Both the position numbers and the translations under genes were made by a program. Below are positions 52,097-62,150 of a DNA stretch of 64,000 nt, in pieces. Positions within the stretch are counted from its first letter, which is position 1, and each line of letters begins with the position of its first letter. The notes beneath the pieces were generated by a model. It searched no databases, was not told the origin of the DNA, and saw only the letters and a list, made by a program, of their open reading frames with translations. Source of the DNA: JAKAVN01 sp963734845 (GTDB taxonomy: Bacteria; Desulfobacterota; Binatia; Binatales; Binataceae); NCBI GenBank assembly GCA_963734845.1, contig CAVTIS010000015.1, positions 1 to 64,000 of the forward strand, read 5' to 3'.

Positions 52097-54481
52097 TCAC
52101 CGCTTACGTTCCATCAGTTTCACGCGGCCGAGGAACCTGGGGCGGATGAGCACCGTCTCCAGCGGCAGCACGCTCATCGCGAGCAGACCGTTGAACGCCA
52201 TCACCAGCGCCAGCATCAGCCCCATCTCGGCCAGAAAGCGCAACTCGGAGAGGAAATACCAGGGCAGGACGCCCAGCACCATCGTGAAAGCGACGAAGAA
52301 AGTTGCCTCGCCGGTGGTGAAGACCGCGCGCGTCACCGCGGCCTGTACGTCGCCGTCGGCCACGCCCTGGAACTCCTCGCAGATGCGGCTTAGCAGGTAG
52401 ATTCCATAGTCGATGCCAACGCCGAGTCCGACCGCCACCACCGGTAGCGTGTTGACGTCGAGCCCGACGCCGCGCAGGTACATCACGGAATCGGTGGCGA
52501 ACTGCGCGAGCAACAGCGGCACCAGGAGCATCGCCGCCGCCACGCCCGAATGGTACGTCAGCACGCACATCACGAAGATGGTCGCGAGCAAGTAGAGGAG
52601 GATTTTCAGATCGGCCGCACGCACGACGTGGTCGAGCGCGTATTGCAGCGCGACCGCGCCGGTGGCGAGCCGGATGCGATAGGTCGGCGAGGGATGGGGC
52701 TGCACCTCGGTGATCGCGCGCTCGGCCTGCGCCATCGCCTCATCCACGGTGCTGGCGCGGAGGTCTTTGTACCAGAGCACGACGTCGCCGTTGGTGCCGT
52801 TGGGCTGGATTATGTTGCTGAAGTTTTCCAGCGAATGGCCGGTGCGGGTCCAGAACAGGTACGCGCCCACGTCATGGCCGGTGAGATCGATCGGCAGCCA
52901 CTTGGGATTGCCGCCGCGCAGGATCAGTCCGGTGTATGGAATGTAGTCGGCGAGCGAGAGCGTGGCGATCGCGCCGTGGTTGCGCTCGATCGCCTTCTGG
53001 AAGCGGAGCATCGAGTCGTAAACCTCGGGACGGTAGAGCGCGCGCGGAATCTTACCTTCCCAGACCACGTTGAGCGTCGCGGTGCCGGCGAGGTTGGCGT
53101 TGATCTCGCGCTCGGCGACGTTGAACTCATTGTTGGGCCAAAGGAGCGGACTGCCGATCGCAACGTTTCCGACCGGCCGGCTTATTGCCAGAAACGCCAT
53201 CAGCGCCGCCACCGGGACCGCAATCACAGTCGTGACGATCCGCATCCGCGGCGTCAGCAACCCGGCGAGCATCCGCTGCACTGGCTCGATTAGGCGCGTG
53301 CTGAGTGAGGGAACCTCGTGGGTGATGAAGACGCTAACGTCCTTGGGCGGAGGCAGAATCGCCAGCAGCACCGGCGTGAGCAATACCGCGGAAGGAATGA
53401 TCAGCAGCGACCAGGTGCCGCACAGCACGCCGAGCTTCTGGATTATCGGAATCGGGGCGAGGCAAATCATGTAGAGCCCGGCGACGTCGCACATGATGCC
53501 GAGGAAGGCCGGCGCGAACATCGAGGCCAGCGCCCCCGCAGCACCGGCCACCCGTTCGTGGGTCTCGTAGAGGATTTCGTAGTAGCGGCGCGTGATCTGC
53601 AGCGAGTGGCTGAGCGCGCGCGCCATCAGCAGCACCGGCACCACGACGGTGAGCGGTTCGAGGTTAAGCCCCAGCCATCCGCCCGCTCCCAGGCCCCATA
53701 TGGTCGAAACGGCGGCGGCAATGATCGGCGTGAGCGCGCCGGCGAGGCTGCGCATGTAGTCGATGTGGGCCAGGATGATAAGCGCGAGCGAGAGCAGGAA
53801 AATCCACAGCGCCTGACGGCCGTAGCGGTAAACCCACGCGATCAGCATCACGCGCCCGGCGGTGTAGTACTCGATATTCGGATCGCTCTCGGCCGCGAGC
53901 ATCTTGTGCACGTGCTCGAAGACGCCGGCGTAGTCGAGCCCGTGTTCAAAGAAGGCGGCCTCGATCAGCGTCGCCTTCTCGTCGGGCGAGACCAGGATAC
54001 CGGTGACGCCAGCGGCGTGGCGGGCGCGCTCCTGTACGGCCGTCGCCTCGGGTTGGGTGGCCGGAATTTTGTTGGTCATCACCGGCTCGGAGCTGAGACC
54101 GGGCGGCGTCGGCCGGATCACGCGAACTTTCTCGCTCGCAATTGAAGTCAGGGTGACGTGGTCAATCCCCGGCACCAGGTCAAGTTCGCGCGTGATGCGC
54201 CAGATCCTGGCCAGCGTCTGCGGTGTATAGATCGTGCCGTGCTTGACCTTGAGCAGGATTTCGACCGTGGCCGGCTTGCTGAAGCTCTGGTAGCGCTTGA
54301 AGACGTCGGTCACGCGATTGTGCGCCGGGATCAGATCGGCCACCGAAGTCTGGGCCTGAAAACTGTGGGCGATACGCACGACGCCGACGGAAAAAAAAGC
54401 CGTCAGCGCCAGATACACGACGATGACCTGCCATCGCCAGTGGATTAAAAAATCGGCAGTCCTCTGACCCATCGACAGCAT
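52097..54481 (-). CDS. MMPL/RND superfamily exporter
   Basis: This 794-residue integral membrane protein of the MMPL (HAE3-type RND) family probably exports lipids or hydrophobic compounds with proton energy. It has an initial span (about residues 14-34), a first periplasmic loop (HSFQAQTSVADLIPAHN ...) and two blocks of five to six spans. A large second loop includes FWTRTGHSLENFSNIIQP. The sterol-sensing-like segment GVGIDYGIYLLSRI lies near the last third. Members are often neighbours of DUF1329 genes; one such gene occurs at 5282 but is far away. It has no partner lipoprotein nearby. Confidence 0.92.
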   Translation of the reverse strand: MLSMGQRTADFLIHWRWQVIVVYLALTAFFSVGVVRIAHSFQAQTSVADLIPAHNRVTDVFKRYQSFSKPATVEILLKVKHGTIYTPQTLARIWRITRELDLVPGIDHVTLTSIASEKVRVIRPTPPGLSSEPVMTNKIPATQPEATAVQERARHAAGVTGILVSPDEKATLIEAAFFEHGLDYAGVFEHVHKMLAAESDPNIEYYTAGRVMLIAWVYRYGRQALWIFLLSLALIILAHIDYMRSLAGALTPIIAAAVSTIWGLGAGGWLGLNLEPLTVVVPVLLMARALSHSLQITRRYYEILYETHERVAGAAGALASMFAPAFLGIMCDVAGLYMICLAPIPIIQKLGVLCGTWSLLIIPSAVLLTPVLLAILPPPKDVSVFITHEVPSLSTRLIEPVQRMLAGLLTPRMRIVTTVIAVPVAALMAFLAISRPVGNVAIGSPLLWPNNEFNVAEREINANLAGTATLNVVWEGKIPRALYRPEVYDSMLRFQKAIERNHGAIATLSLADYIPYTGLILRGGNPKWLPIDLTGHDVGAYLFWTRTGHSLENFSNIIQPNGTNGDVVLWYKDLRASTVDEAMAQAERAITEVQPHPSPTYRIRLATGAVALQYALDHVVRAADLKILLYLLATIFVMCVLTYHSGVAAAMLLVPLLLAQFATDSVMYLRGVGLDVNTLPVVAVGLGVGIDYGIYLLSRICEEFQGVADGDVQAAVTRAVFTTGEATFFVAFTMVLGVLPWYFLSELRFLAEMGLMLALVMAFNGLLAMSVLPLETVLIRPRFLGRVKLMERKR

Positions 54482-54805
54482 AGTAAAACCAGCGATTCCT
54501 TAGCGGCGAGCGTGCCATCCGACCAGACCGAGGGTGGTCAAGTCAAGTTGGACGCCTTCGCCGTCAGTAGTAGCGGCGCAACCCACACCCCGCGTGCGAA
54601 GTTGTGCACAGGTTTTCGATAACTGTTGATATTCATAATCAGCTGAAATGTTAACATTGGAAAAACAATGCATAGAATAGCGCGCGTCAGCTTAAAAGGC
54701 GGAGCGGCGGATCGCGGGGCGGGATGTTTTCTTCAGGGTTTTACTTCGAACTCTTTTCATCTAGGTCGCCGGCTCGGGCCTAAAGTCCTAACCTAGGGGG
54801 TAGAG
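54482..54805. other. Regulatory stretch upstream of the HTH gene
   Basis: No gene in these 324 bases between divergent promoters. The centre (54600-54680) is A+T-rich. AATGTTAACATT at 54647-54658 is a perfect 12-bp palindrome, a plausible operator. CCTAGGGGGT just before the HTH start contains the ribosome-binding site. TTGTGCACA near 54602-54610 resembles a DnaA box with two mismatches, which I do not rely on. Confidence 0.4.
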
Positions 54806-55054
54806 ATGAACAGTCGCGAATTCAATCGAGCGCCGATGTCGGAGTCGGATTTCGACGCCGCGGTAGCGCAGCGCGTGATGACCGTGCAGGACGTTTCGGC
54901 CTACCTGCGCGTACATCCATCGACCGTCTACCGCCTGCTCAAGCGCAACGAGTTGCCAGCCTTCCGAGTCGGCAGCGACTGGCGCTTCAACGTCGAAGCG
55001 ATCGATCGTTGGCGATCGCAGATGGAAGCGGGCGCGAGCGTGCTCGACAAATAA
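54806..55054 (+). CDS. Excisionase-type (MerR-like) helix-turn-helix protein
   Basis: This is an 82-residue DNA-binding protein of the excisionase family: MTVQDVSAYLRVHPSTVYRLLKRN is the helix-turn-helix, and LPAFRVGSDWRFNVEAIDRWR is the wing and following helix. Such proteins regulate transcription or help recombination. No integrase is nearby, so a chromosomal regulator is more likely. GGGGGT lies before the ATG. The A+T-rich 324-base leader contains a 12-bp palindrome that it could recognise. Confidence 0.9.
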   Translation: MNSREFNRAPMSESDFDAAVAQRVMTVQDVSAYLRVHPSTVYRLLKRNELPAFRVGSDWRFNVEAIDRWRSQMEAGASVLDK

Positions 55055-55124
55055 CGCCTCAGGCGGCAACAAGGGTTCCGGCGCAAGCGGACCGGGCGGA
55101 TCGGCCGCTCGCATCGCACTTGAG

Positions 55125-56078
55125 CTACTGCTCGAAGTAGTTGCGCGGATTCTCGACCATCAGGGTCTGGATTTTTTCCTCGCTCACGCCCGCCTTGCGC
55201 AACGCGGGCAGGATGTTCTTGAAGATGTGAGTCGGCTCCCAGTTGCGGATTCCCTGCTCGATCTCAGGCGTCAGGTCCAGGCCGCGACCGAGCCAGCACG
55301 CAACCGAGTCGTGCGACAACACGATCTGCTTCTCGAAACCGACGCCTAAAAGTCCGATCAACGCCGCCAGCCGCAGGCGGTCGGGATGCAGGAAGTCGAG
55401 CCCGAAGCGATCGAACCCCAGGTAGCATCCGCGGTCAAGCATGTCGGTGTGGTAGCGCAGGTCCGACGCGCCGCAGCTATGGCCGACGATCACGTGCTGG
55501 AGGTCAACGCCCTCGGCGGCAAAGATGTCGAGCTGCTCGCGGCCCATCGTGCCGTCGTCGGTATGGGTGGTGATCGGCGCGCCGGTCTTGAGATGCGCGC
55601 GGGCGGCGGCGCGCAGGCACTTCTCTTCGTACTCGGTTACCTTGTCCTTGGAGGTCGCGCACTTGATCACCCCGGCCTTCACGCCGGTGCGGGCGATTCC
55701 CTCGGTAAGCTCGGCCACATAAACGTCGGCTATCTCGCCGACCGGGCGCTGCTTGAAGTAGGCCGTGTTACCGAGGTCTTCCTTGTAGAGGCCGGTCGCG
55801 CAGATTAGCTGGATGTCGGCCGCTCCGGCCGCTTCCGCCATGAAGTTCACGTCGCGTCCGATGTCCATCGGACATGGGTCGAGAAAGGTGCCGAGACCGA
55901 GGTCGCGCAATTCCTTGAGCCGGTCGGTGGCGAACTTGAGGGCCTCCTTGCGCTCGAAGCGCGGCGCCGTGCAGTCCAGCTCCCATCCGCCCCATCCGAC
56001 CATCAGATGCTCGTGCATCAGCGTGGTGCCTAGCTTGTCGGCGGTAATCGTTCCCGTAACGGTGTTGATCGTCTTCAT
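55125..56078 (-). CDS. Phosphotriesterase-family amidohydrolase
   Basis: This metal-dependent TIM-barrel hydrolase (317 residues) belongs to the phosphotriesterase homology protein/lactonase group. Metal ligands are in MHEHLMVGWGG (HxH, His22 and His24), the likely carboxylated Lys in AGVIKCATSKDK, then THTDDG, IVGHSCGASD and LSHDS. Natural roles in the family are lactonase or phosphoester hydrolysis; the substrate is not predictable here. The ATG at 56078 has GAGAGG eight bases upstream; a GTG at 56087 is less likely. It is convergent with the HTH gene. Confidence 0.9.
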   Translation of the reverse strand: MKTINTVTGTITADKLGTTLMHEHLMVGWGGWELDCTAPRFERKEALKFATDRLKELRDLGLGTFLDPCPMDIGRDVNFMAEAAGAADIQLICATGLYKEDLGNTAYFKQRPVGEIADVYVAELTEGIARTGVKAGVIKCATSKDKVTEYEEKCLRAAARAHLKTGAPITTHTDDGTMGREQLDIFAAEGVDLQHVIVGHSCGASDLRYHTDMLDRGCYLGFDRFGLDFLHPDRLRLAALIGLLGVGFEKQIVLSHDSVACWLGRGLDLTPEIEQGIRNWEPTHIFKNILPALRKAGVSEEKIQTLMVENPRNYFEQ

Positions 56079-56192
56079 GGATCGCACCTCTCGCTCCGTC
56101 GCGGCGCGCCGGCCGGATGGAGTATCGCAAAATTAGCGTCAGGGTCCCGCCTGGGTCAAACGCGACAGCGTGACCGCCTCGGGCGAGCCGGG

Positions 56193-56738
56193 TCAGGCTT
56201 CAGTGTCGTGTGAGAACACGGAGTGGATAAGGATGATCGCAACCCCGATCGTGATTGCGCTGTCGGCGATATTAAAGACCGGATAGCTCCAGGAGTAGTA
56301 GTGGACGTAGATGAAATCAACGACGCGGCCGCGCACAATCCGATCGAGCAGGTTGCCCGCCGCGCCCCCCATGATCAGCGCAAAGGCGGCCGTCACCACC
56401 GGCGGACGCGCGCCGCGCGCGAGCAGAAACCCAAGCACTATCACCGCGGCGCCGGCGAGCCCGCCGAGCATCAAGGCTCGCACGGCGGGTCCCAAGGTCG
56501 CAAAGAGGCTAAAGGCGGCGCCCGAATTCAACGTGTAGGTGATCGCGAGCCAATGCGGCACGACGTCGATTTGCTCGAATAGTCTGAGATGTCCGACGAT
56601 GTAGAGCTTGACTAACTGATCGAACGCGAAGACCGGCAGCGCGACGAAACCCAGCATCGTCGCGAACCGGCGCCAGTCGGTCACCGCGCTCGCTCCGGCC
56701 TCGGTTTGCGCCAACGCCTGGGGCCCGACCACGCTCAC
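56193..56738 (-). CDS. lspA: Lipoprotein signal peptidase (signal peptidase II)
   Basis: LspA cleaves signal peptides of prolipoproteins in the inner membrane. It is a four-span protein; the two catalytic Asp are in GGAAGNLLDRIVRGRVVDF and YPVFNIADSAITIG. YTLNSGAAFSLF is the usual N-terminal-half motif. The start is a GTG at 56738 overlapping the ileS stop (GTGA), giving 181 residues; longer upstream starts run deep into ileS. The ileS-lspA order is very common. Confidence 0.95.
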   Translation of the reverse strand: MSVVGPQALAQTEAGASAVTDWRRFATMLGFVALPVFAFDQLVKLYIVGHLRLFEQIDVVPHWLAITYTLNSGAAFSLFATLGPAVRALMLGGLAGAAVIVLGFLLARGARPPVVTAAFALIMGGAAGNLLDRIVRGRVVDFIYVHYYSWSYPVFNIADSAITIGVAIILIHSVFSHDTEA

Positions 56739-59668
56739 GCGCTCAACGCCTGCACGACCGCGCGGCATCGCGGATCCAGATCGGAGCCGGAATCGTCCTC
56801 GAAGTACATCCAGCAGCGCAGGCACTTGCGCCCCGGCGCACGTCGACCCACCACCACCAGCGGCGGGTCTGTTGAAACGCGCCCATAAACTCCGTCGAAG
56901 CTGAACGCCTCAGCGCCGTTGGCTTTGCGGCGCAGATCCTCGGCCGCGCGGGCGTCGAGCGGCGCGACCTCCGAAACGATGAACAGTTCCTTGAGCGCGC
57001 CGCGATGGCGCGCGAGCGTCTCGGCCAGAGCGCTGTTATCCGCGCCAACCGCGCCGATTTCCACCGCGGCTTCAAGCGGCGCACCGATCGTCCCCGCCTG
57101 GCGCATCGTCTCGAGCAGCTTGAGCGCTTCGGCCCGCACCCTGAGCAGGCGTTCCCAATGGGCTTCCAGTTCCGCGTCGCGCCACGCGGGATTGGCAGGC
57201 GCGAGCGTCAGCAGATGGACGCTCGCCGCGCGCTCGCCCGGCATGTGCGAGTAAATCTCGTCGGCGGTGAATGGAATCAGCGTCGCGAGCATCCGCACCA
57301 GTACGTCGATCACATGGTAGAGCGCGGTCTGCACCGAGCGGCGCTCGGGCGAGGCGGCGGCCGCGCAATACAGCCGGTCGCGCGCGACGTCGATATAGAG
57401 CGAGCTCAGGTCGACCACGACGAAGTTGATGATCGCGTGGTAGGCGCCCTGGAAATCGTACTCGTTAAACGCGCGGCGCACGTCGTCCTTCAGGCGCTCG
57501 AGGCGGGCCAGGATGTAGCGGTCGAACTCGGTCATCTGGCCGAGCGACGCAGCGTTACGGGCCGGATCGAAGTCGGCCAGGTTGCCCAGGATGTAGCGGC
57601 AGGTGTTGCGAATCTTGCGGTAGGCCTCGGCGACTGCCGTGTAGACGGTGTCGCCCAGCGCGATTTCCGTGGTGTAGTCGAGCGAGGCGTACACCAGGCG
57701 CAGCACGTCGGCGCCGATCCGATTGACGGCGTCGGCCGCGTCTTCGGAGTTGCCGAGCGACTTCGACATCTTGCGCCCTTGCTCGTCGACCGTTAGCCCG
57801 TGGCTTATCACGGTGCGAAACGGCGCATGACCACGCTCGGCGACCGCGCATGCGAGCGACGACCCGAACCATCCGCGCGCCTGCTCGACCGCTTCAAGGT
57901 AGGCGTCGGCCGGCCAGCTAAGCTCGGGGCGCTTGCCCAGCACTGCGGCTTGTGAGGACCCCGAATCGAACCACACGTCGAGCACGTCCTCTTCTTTCTC
58001 GAACGACATGCCCTGGCACTTCTCGCACCGAAGGTTCGGCGTGACGAAGTCGCCCGCCGGACGATTGAACCAGGCATCCGATCCTTCGCTTTCGAAGATT
58101 CGTTCCGCCGCGGCCATCACTTCGTCGTACAAACCGACGTGACCGCAGGCGCCGCACTTGAGTGCCGGAATCGGCACGCCCCACGCGCGCTGGCGCGAGA
58201 GGCACCAGTCGGGCCGGGTTTCGGTCATGTTGCGGATACGGTCGCGCGACCACAGCGGAATCCATTGCACGGCGTCGATTTCCTCGATTACGCGCCGGCG
58301 CAATCCGTCATGATCGATACGCATGAACCACTGCTCGGCGGCAAGAAAAATCAGCGGATTCTTGCAGCGCCAGCAATGCGGGTAGCTGTGCGAGAACTTG
58401 TGCATGTGGAGCAACGCGCCGACTGCGCCCAGTTTCTCGACGATCGAATCGTTGGCCTTGAAAACGTTCTGCCCCGCCCATTCGCCGCCATCGGCGGTGA
58501 ACTTGCCAGCCGTGTCGACCGGCGTAAACGGCTTGAGCCCGTATTGCGAGCCGACCACGAAATCTTCGTAGCCGTGCCCGGGCGCGGTATGCACGAGGCC
58601 GGTGCCGGCGTCCGCGGTGACGTGATCGCCGTACATCAGCTTGACGTCGCGGGCAGCAAACGGATGGCGGAAAATATCCTGCCCGTCGAGCGATTTGAGC
58701 GCCTCGCGATCGAGCGCGATTCTTTTTTCGACCGCGAGCCCGCATTCCTTCTCGACCGCTTCGGCCAGGCGCGCGGCGACGACGTAGTAGCGGTCGCCTG
58801 CCTTCAGCGCAACGTAATCGAACGTCGGGTTGAGGCTGATTCCCAGGTTGGCGGGCAGCGTCCACGGCGTGGTGGTCCAGATTACGGCGAAGAGCTTTCC
58901 GGCCTTGTGCGCGGCGGCGAGTTCCGCGCGGTCGGAGGCGCCCGCGGCGAGTGCGCCCGCGTCGCGCAGATGCGCGTTGAGCGCGAACGCGACGTAAATC
59001 GAGGGCGACACGTGCTCGCGATATTCGACCTCGGCTTCGGCCAGCGCCGTGCGATCGGAAAAGCACCAATGCACCGGGCGCAGGCCGCGATAGACGTAGC
59101 CGCGCTCGACCAGGTTCCGCAGCACGCCGATCTCGGCCGCGTCGTACGCCGGATCCATCGTGATGTAGGGATGAAACCAATCGCCGATACATCCGAGGCG
59201 CATGAAATCCTTGCGCTGGAGATCGATCCACTTCTCGGCCTCGATGCGGCACAGGCGCCGAAGCTCGAGCTTGGGCATCGCGCGCGCCTTCTCGCCGAGG
59301 TCGCGCGAGACCTTGAACTCGATCGGCATTCCGTGGCAGTCCCATCCGGGCACGAACGGCGTGCGGAACCCCATCATCGCGCGCGAGCGCACGACGAAGT
59401 CCTTCAACACTTTGTTGAGCGCGGTGCCCATGTGCACGCGGCCGTTGGCATAGGGAGGTCCATCATGCAGGACCCAGGCGACCGCCTCCTTGCGGGCGGC
59501 GAGCAGGGTTTCGTACAGTCGGACTTCCTCCCAATGCTTGAGCATCTCGGGCTCCCGTTTGGGCAGATTCGCCTTCATCGGGAAGTCCGTTTTGGGAAGT
59601 TTCAGGGTTGTTTTGTAATCAGTCGTTTTGTGCTCGGTCTCGGCCACAGGCAAAACGGCCGGCGTCAA
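56735..59668 (-). CDS. ileS: Isoleucyl-tRNA synthetase
   Basis: IleRS charges tRNA-Ile and edits mischarged valine. Class I motifs are GRVHMGTALN (HIGH type, about residue 79) and GRKMSKSLGN (KMSKS). The editing domain contains WTTTPWTLPANL and DTGTG-like TADAGTGLVHTAPGHG. A C-terminal zinc-binding segment (CLRCW ... CRAV) is partly degenerate, with only three of the usual four Cys seen. At 977 residues it is slightly long. The start at 59668 is a TTG; a GTG 21 bases further in, or the ATG at MKANLPKREP, are alternatives. It is followed by lspA with a four-base overlap. Confidence 0.95.
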   Translation of the reverse strand: MTPAVLPVAETEHKTTDYKTTLKLPKTDFPMKANLPKREPEMLKHWEEVRLYETLLAARKEAVAWVLHDGPPYANGRVHMGTALNKVLKDFVVRSRAMMGFRTPFVPGWDCHGMPIEFKVSRDLGEKARAMPKLELRRLCRIEAEKWIDLQRKDFMRLGCIGDWFHPYITMDPAYDAAEIGVLRNLVERGYVYRGLRPVHWCFSDRTALAEAEVEYREHVSPSIYVAFALNAHLRDAGALAAGASDRAELAAAHKAGKLFAVIWTTTPWTLPANLGISLNPTFDYVALKAGDRYYVVAARLAEAVEKECGLAVEKRIALDREALKSLDGQDIFRHPFAARDVKLMYGDHVTADAGTGLVHTAPGHGYEDFVVGSQYGLKPFTPVDTAGKFTADGGEWAGQNVFKANDSIVEKLGAVGALLHMHKFSHSYPHCWRCKNPLIFLAAEQWFMRIDHDGLRRRVIEEIDAVQWIPLWSRDRIRNMTETRPDWCLSRQRAWGVPIPALKCGACGHVGLYDEVMAAAERIFESEGSDAWFNRPAGDFVTPNLRCEKCQGMSFEKEEDVLDVWFDSGSSQAAVLGKRPELSWPADAYLEAVEQARGWFGSSLACAVAERGHAPFRTVISHGLTVDEQGRKMSKSLGNSEDAADAVNRIGADVLRLVYASLDYTTEIALGDTVYTAVAEAYRKIRNTCRYILGNLADFDPARNAASLGQMTEFDRYILARLERLKDDVRRAFNEYDFQGAYHAIINFVVVDLSSLYIDVARDRLYCAAAASPERRSVQTALYHVIDVLVRMLATLIPFTADEIYSHMPGERAASVHLLTLAPANPAWRDAELEAHWERLLRVRAEALKLLETMRQAGTIGAPLEAAVEIGAVGADNSALAETLARHRGALKELFIVSEVAPLDARAAEDLRRKANGAEAFSFDGVYGRVSTDPPLVVVGRRAPGRKCLRCWMYFEDDSGSDLDPRCRAVVQALSA

Positions 59669-59894
59669 ATAGGCGCGCGCCGGCTCCTCCGCGTATCATC
59701 ATATCGTAATTGTCGTATTTGATTGTCCGTCTCTGGTTGCGTGCCGCGCCAGGGTCAGCGCAGAGAGAGTAACGCAAACCGATGGCCTCGTGCGAGGGTG
59801 GCGCTGCGAGGCTGCTTGAGGACCGCAAGCTCGCGCAAATCGAATGCGAACAACCGCGCGCAGCCGAGTAAGAGGTGCGCGACTCAAGCCATCT

Positions 59895-60629
59895 TCAGAC
59901 CATCGCGACTTTGACCACGATCACGATCGCGGCAAAGATCAAGCCCGGCAACACGAACGCGCCAAACGCGCGCCAGGCCGAAAAACGATGCACCTCGGCC
60001 ACGCAATGCAGCATCAAGATGAACGACCAGATCGAAATGATCGCTTCGATCCCGCGCGTCAGCGTGAACGGGTTCGCCGCAGCTGCGGCCGCCTCTGCTG
60101 CCGCATTGGGATCGGGCATCGAGAGGTCCAGCGCCTTCCAAACTCCGGTGCCGAGGAGGATTAGCAGCATCACGATCGACAGACATATCTGCGGGACCTC
60201 GGACCATGCCACTGCCGCCCGCACTGTGACCGCGTTTCCGACGCCGCCGAGCACGCGACCGGTCCAATCCATCATGAACGAGGTCAGGTAAAGCCCCAGG
60301 ACCCCGAACGCCGCGCCAATGAATGGACTCGCGAAAGTCAGGATCGGCAAATACGCGACCAGGTTCTTGGGCAGCGGAGTAGGGGTGAAGCCGAGTGCCG
60401 CGCTCAGCAGGGAATTGAGCATCACCAAGGCCCCCGCCAGCGCGGCGAGCATGATCACCTGATGAGTCGGGTCCCGATTGACGATCTTCCTGATCGTCTC
60501 GCGCGGGCTCATCCAGATCGCGATCCATGGATAATCGAGAATCGTGAAAATGCGATCGACGCCCTTGCCGCCGGTCCTGGCGTCGATGCTGCCGAGTCTG
60601 TCGACTCTGAAACCTGAATCTTCGGCCAT
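59895..60629 (-). CDS. Yip1-domain integral membrane protein
   Basis: This membrane protein of about 244 residues has five hydrophobic spans, preceded by VDRIFTILDYPWIAIWMSPRETIRKIVNRDPTH. That is the pattern of the bacterial Yip1/DUF family, where a short amphipathic region with a Pro-Arg-containing turn leads to the membrane domain. Function is unknown. The ATG at 60629 follows GAGAGGTGGGG at good spacing; a GTG at 60638 is less likely. It is upstream of ileS on the same strand but with a 225-base gap, so a separate transcript is likely. Confidence 0.85.
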   Translation of the reverse strand: MAEDSGFRVDRLGSIDARTGGKGVDRIFTILDYPWIAIWMSPRETIRKIVNRDPTHQVIMLAALAGALVMLNSLLSAALGFTPTPLPKNLVAYLPILTFASPFIGAAFGVLGLYLTSFMMDWTGRVLGGVGNAVTVRAAVAWSEVPQICLSIVMLLILLGTGVWKALDLSMPDPNAAAEAAAAAANPFTLTRGIEAIISIWSFILMLHCVAEVHRFSAWRAFGAFVLPGLIFAAIVIVVKVAMV

Positions 60630-60912
60630 TTTCCCCACCTCTCGACCCGGTCAGTGGTTTTTTGCGCGTATCCCCCGGGGAAGATATCCTATACATCGCG
60701 TATGACGGGATCGAGATGAGCTTCCTAGGTATTTGTGGCTTTGAGGCGTCTTATTATGACAGGCTTGGATATCCGCGCTTCTGGTCAACTATCGCTAACC
60801 AGCGCGCGGTCAAGCTCGGTTAGGCTAAAGCGATTTCATAGTTTGAAAACGAATTTCCGCTCACCTATCATCGCTCCTCGCACAGCTTCCTCAGAGGCTC
60901 TTTTCCGGAGCT

Positions 60913-62148
60913 ATGGCACTTAGCGAACCCAGCGCGCTGGCCGGCCTGCGCGTCCTCGACCTGACCGACCTCAAGGGGCATCTGTGCGCCCGCCTGCTGG
61001 CTGACATGGGCGCTGACGTGATCAAGATTGAGCCGCCGGGCGGCGACGGGGCGCGGAATGTCGGACCGTTCGTCGATGACCGGCCGCATCGCGACCGCAG
61101 CCTCTTCTTCTGGTTCTACAATCTCAACAAGCGATCAATAACGCTCGACCTTCGCCATCCCGAGGGCGCAGCGGTACTGCGCCGGCTCGCGGAGGGCGCC
61201 GACGTCGTGATCGAAAGTTTCAAGCCGGGCGAGATGGCGCGGATGGGGCTCGGATGGGAGGTCCTGCACGCGCTCAATCCCGCCCTGGTCTTGTGCTCGA
61301 TCGCGCCGTTCGGGCAGAGCGGACTGTACAGCGGCTACGCGGCTGACGACAGCGTGCTGACCGCGCTTTCGGGGATGCTCTACGTCAATGGCTTCCCGGA
61401 CAGCGCGCCCGTGCGCCCGTTTGGCTTGCAGGCCTACCACTCGGCGTCATACTACGGCGCGATCGCCACCATGTGCGCGCTTCTGGCCCGCGACTCCTCG
61501 GGCGAAGATCAGTGGCAAGGTCAGTGGATCGACCTGAGTATGCAGGAAGCGACGGCGTCCGCGGTCGAGCACGTCGCGGCCGGCTTCTTCGGCACCGGCG
61601 AGATCGAACGGCGGCGCGGCACGCTCCACTGGAGCCGCTTTTTCCGAGTCGGGCGATGCCGCGACGGGCACGTGATGCATTGCACGCTGGGCGACTGGAC
61701 CTCGCTGGTCGAGTGGGTCAAGGGCGACGGCAAGGCACGAAATCTTACCACCGACCTTACCGCGCCCGAATGGGAAGACGTGGCCAAGCGGCGCGCGGAT
61801 GCCGAGCAGCTGTTCGACGTCCTGGACGAGTGGGTCAAAGACTACTCGCGCGACGAATTGCTGGAACGCGCGCAGCTTCTGCGCCTGCCGTATGCCTCGG
61901 TGCGCAAACCCGAAGATCTCTTCGACGACGAGCAACTCCTAGCGCGTGGCTACTTCCACGAAGTCGAGCATCCCGAACTCGGCCGCACGTTCCGCTATCC
62001 CGGCGCACCCTACCTTTTCACCGGTTCGCCGTGGCGCGTGACGCGCCGGCCGCCGCTCGTCGGCGAGCATACCGGCGAAATCCTCGGCGGCGAGCTTGGC
62101 CTTGGCACGGACGAACTCGCCGCGTTGGCCGCCGAGGGTGTGATCTGA
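60913..62148 (+). CDS. CaiB/BaiF type III CoA-transferase subunit lacking the catalytic Asp
   Basis: This 411-residue CoA-transferase-fold protein has GLRVLDLTDLKGHLCARLLA, MGADVIKIEPPGGDGA, SFKPGEMARMGLGW and the C-terminal VGEHTGEILGG. The catalytic Asp region reads FGLQAYHSASYYGAIATM (residues 170-187) and contains no acidic residue, so it is probably inactive alone. A short insertion (SSGEDQWQGQWIDL) replaces the usual RTGxGQ. The downstream gene starts two bases after its stop and retains the Asp, so a heteromeric enzyme is inferred. CCGGAG precedes the ATG. Confidence 0.88.
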   Translation: MALSEPSALAGLRVLDLTDLKGHLCARLLADMGADVIKIEPPGGDGARNVGPFVDDRPHRDRSLFFWFYNLNKRSITLDLRHPEGAAVLRRLAEGADVVIESFKPGEMARMGLGWEVLHALNPALVLCSIAPFGQSGLYSGYAADDSVLTALSGMLYVNGFPDSAPVRPFGLQAYHSASYYGAIATMCALLARDSSGEDQWQGQWIDLSMQEATASAVEHVAAGFFGTGEIERRRGTLHWSRFFRVGRCRDGHVMHCTLGDWTSLVEWVKGDGKARNLTTDLTAPEWEDVAKRRADAEQLFDVLDEWVKDYSRDELLERAQLLRLPYASVRKPEDLFDDEQLLARGYFHEVEHPELGRTFRYPGAPYLFTGSPWRVTRRPPLVGEHTGEILGGELGLGTDELAALAAEGVI

Positions 62149-62150
62149 CG

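Noticed and set aside
54600..54680. Replication-origin-like A+T-rich patch with a DnaA-box-like TTGTGCACA
   Set aside because: Only one weak box, two mismatches from consensus, and no dnaA, dnaN or gyrB nearby.
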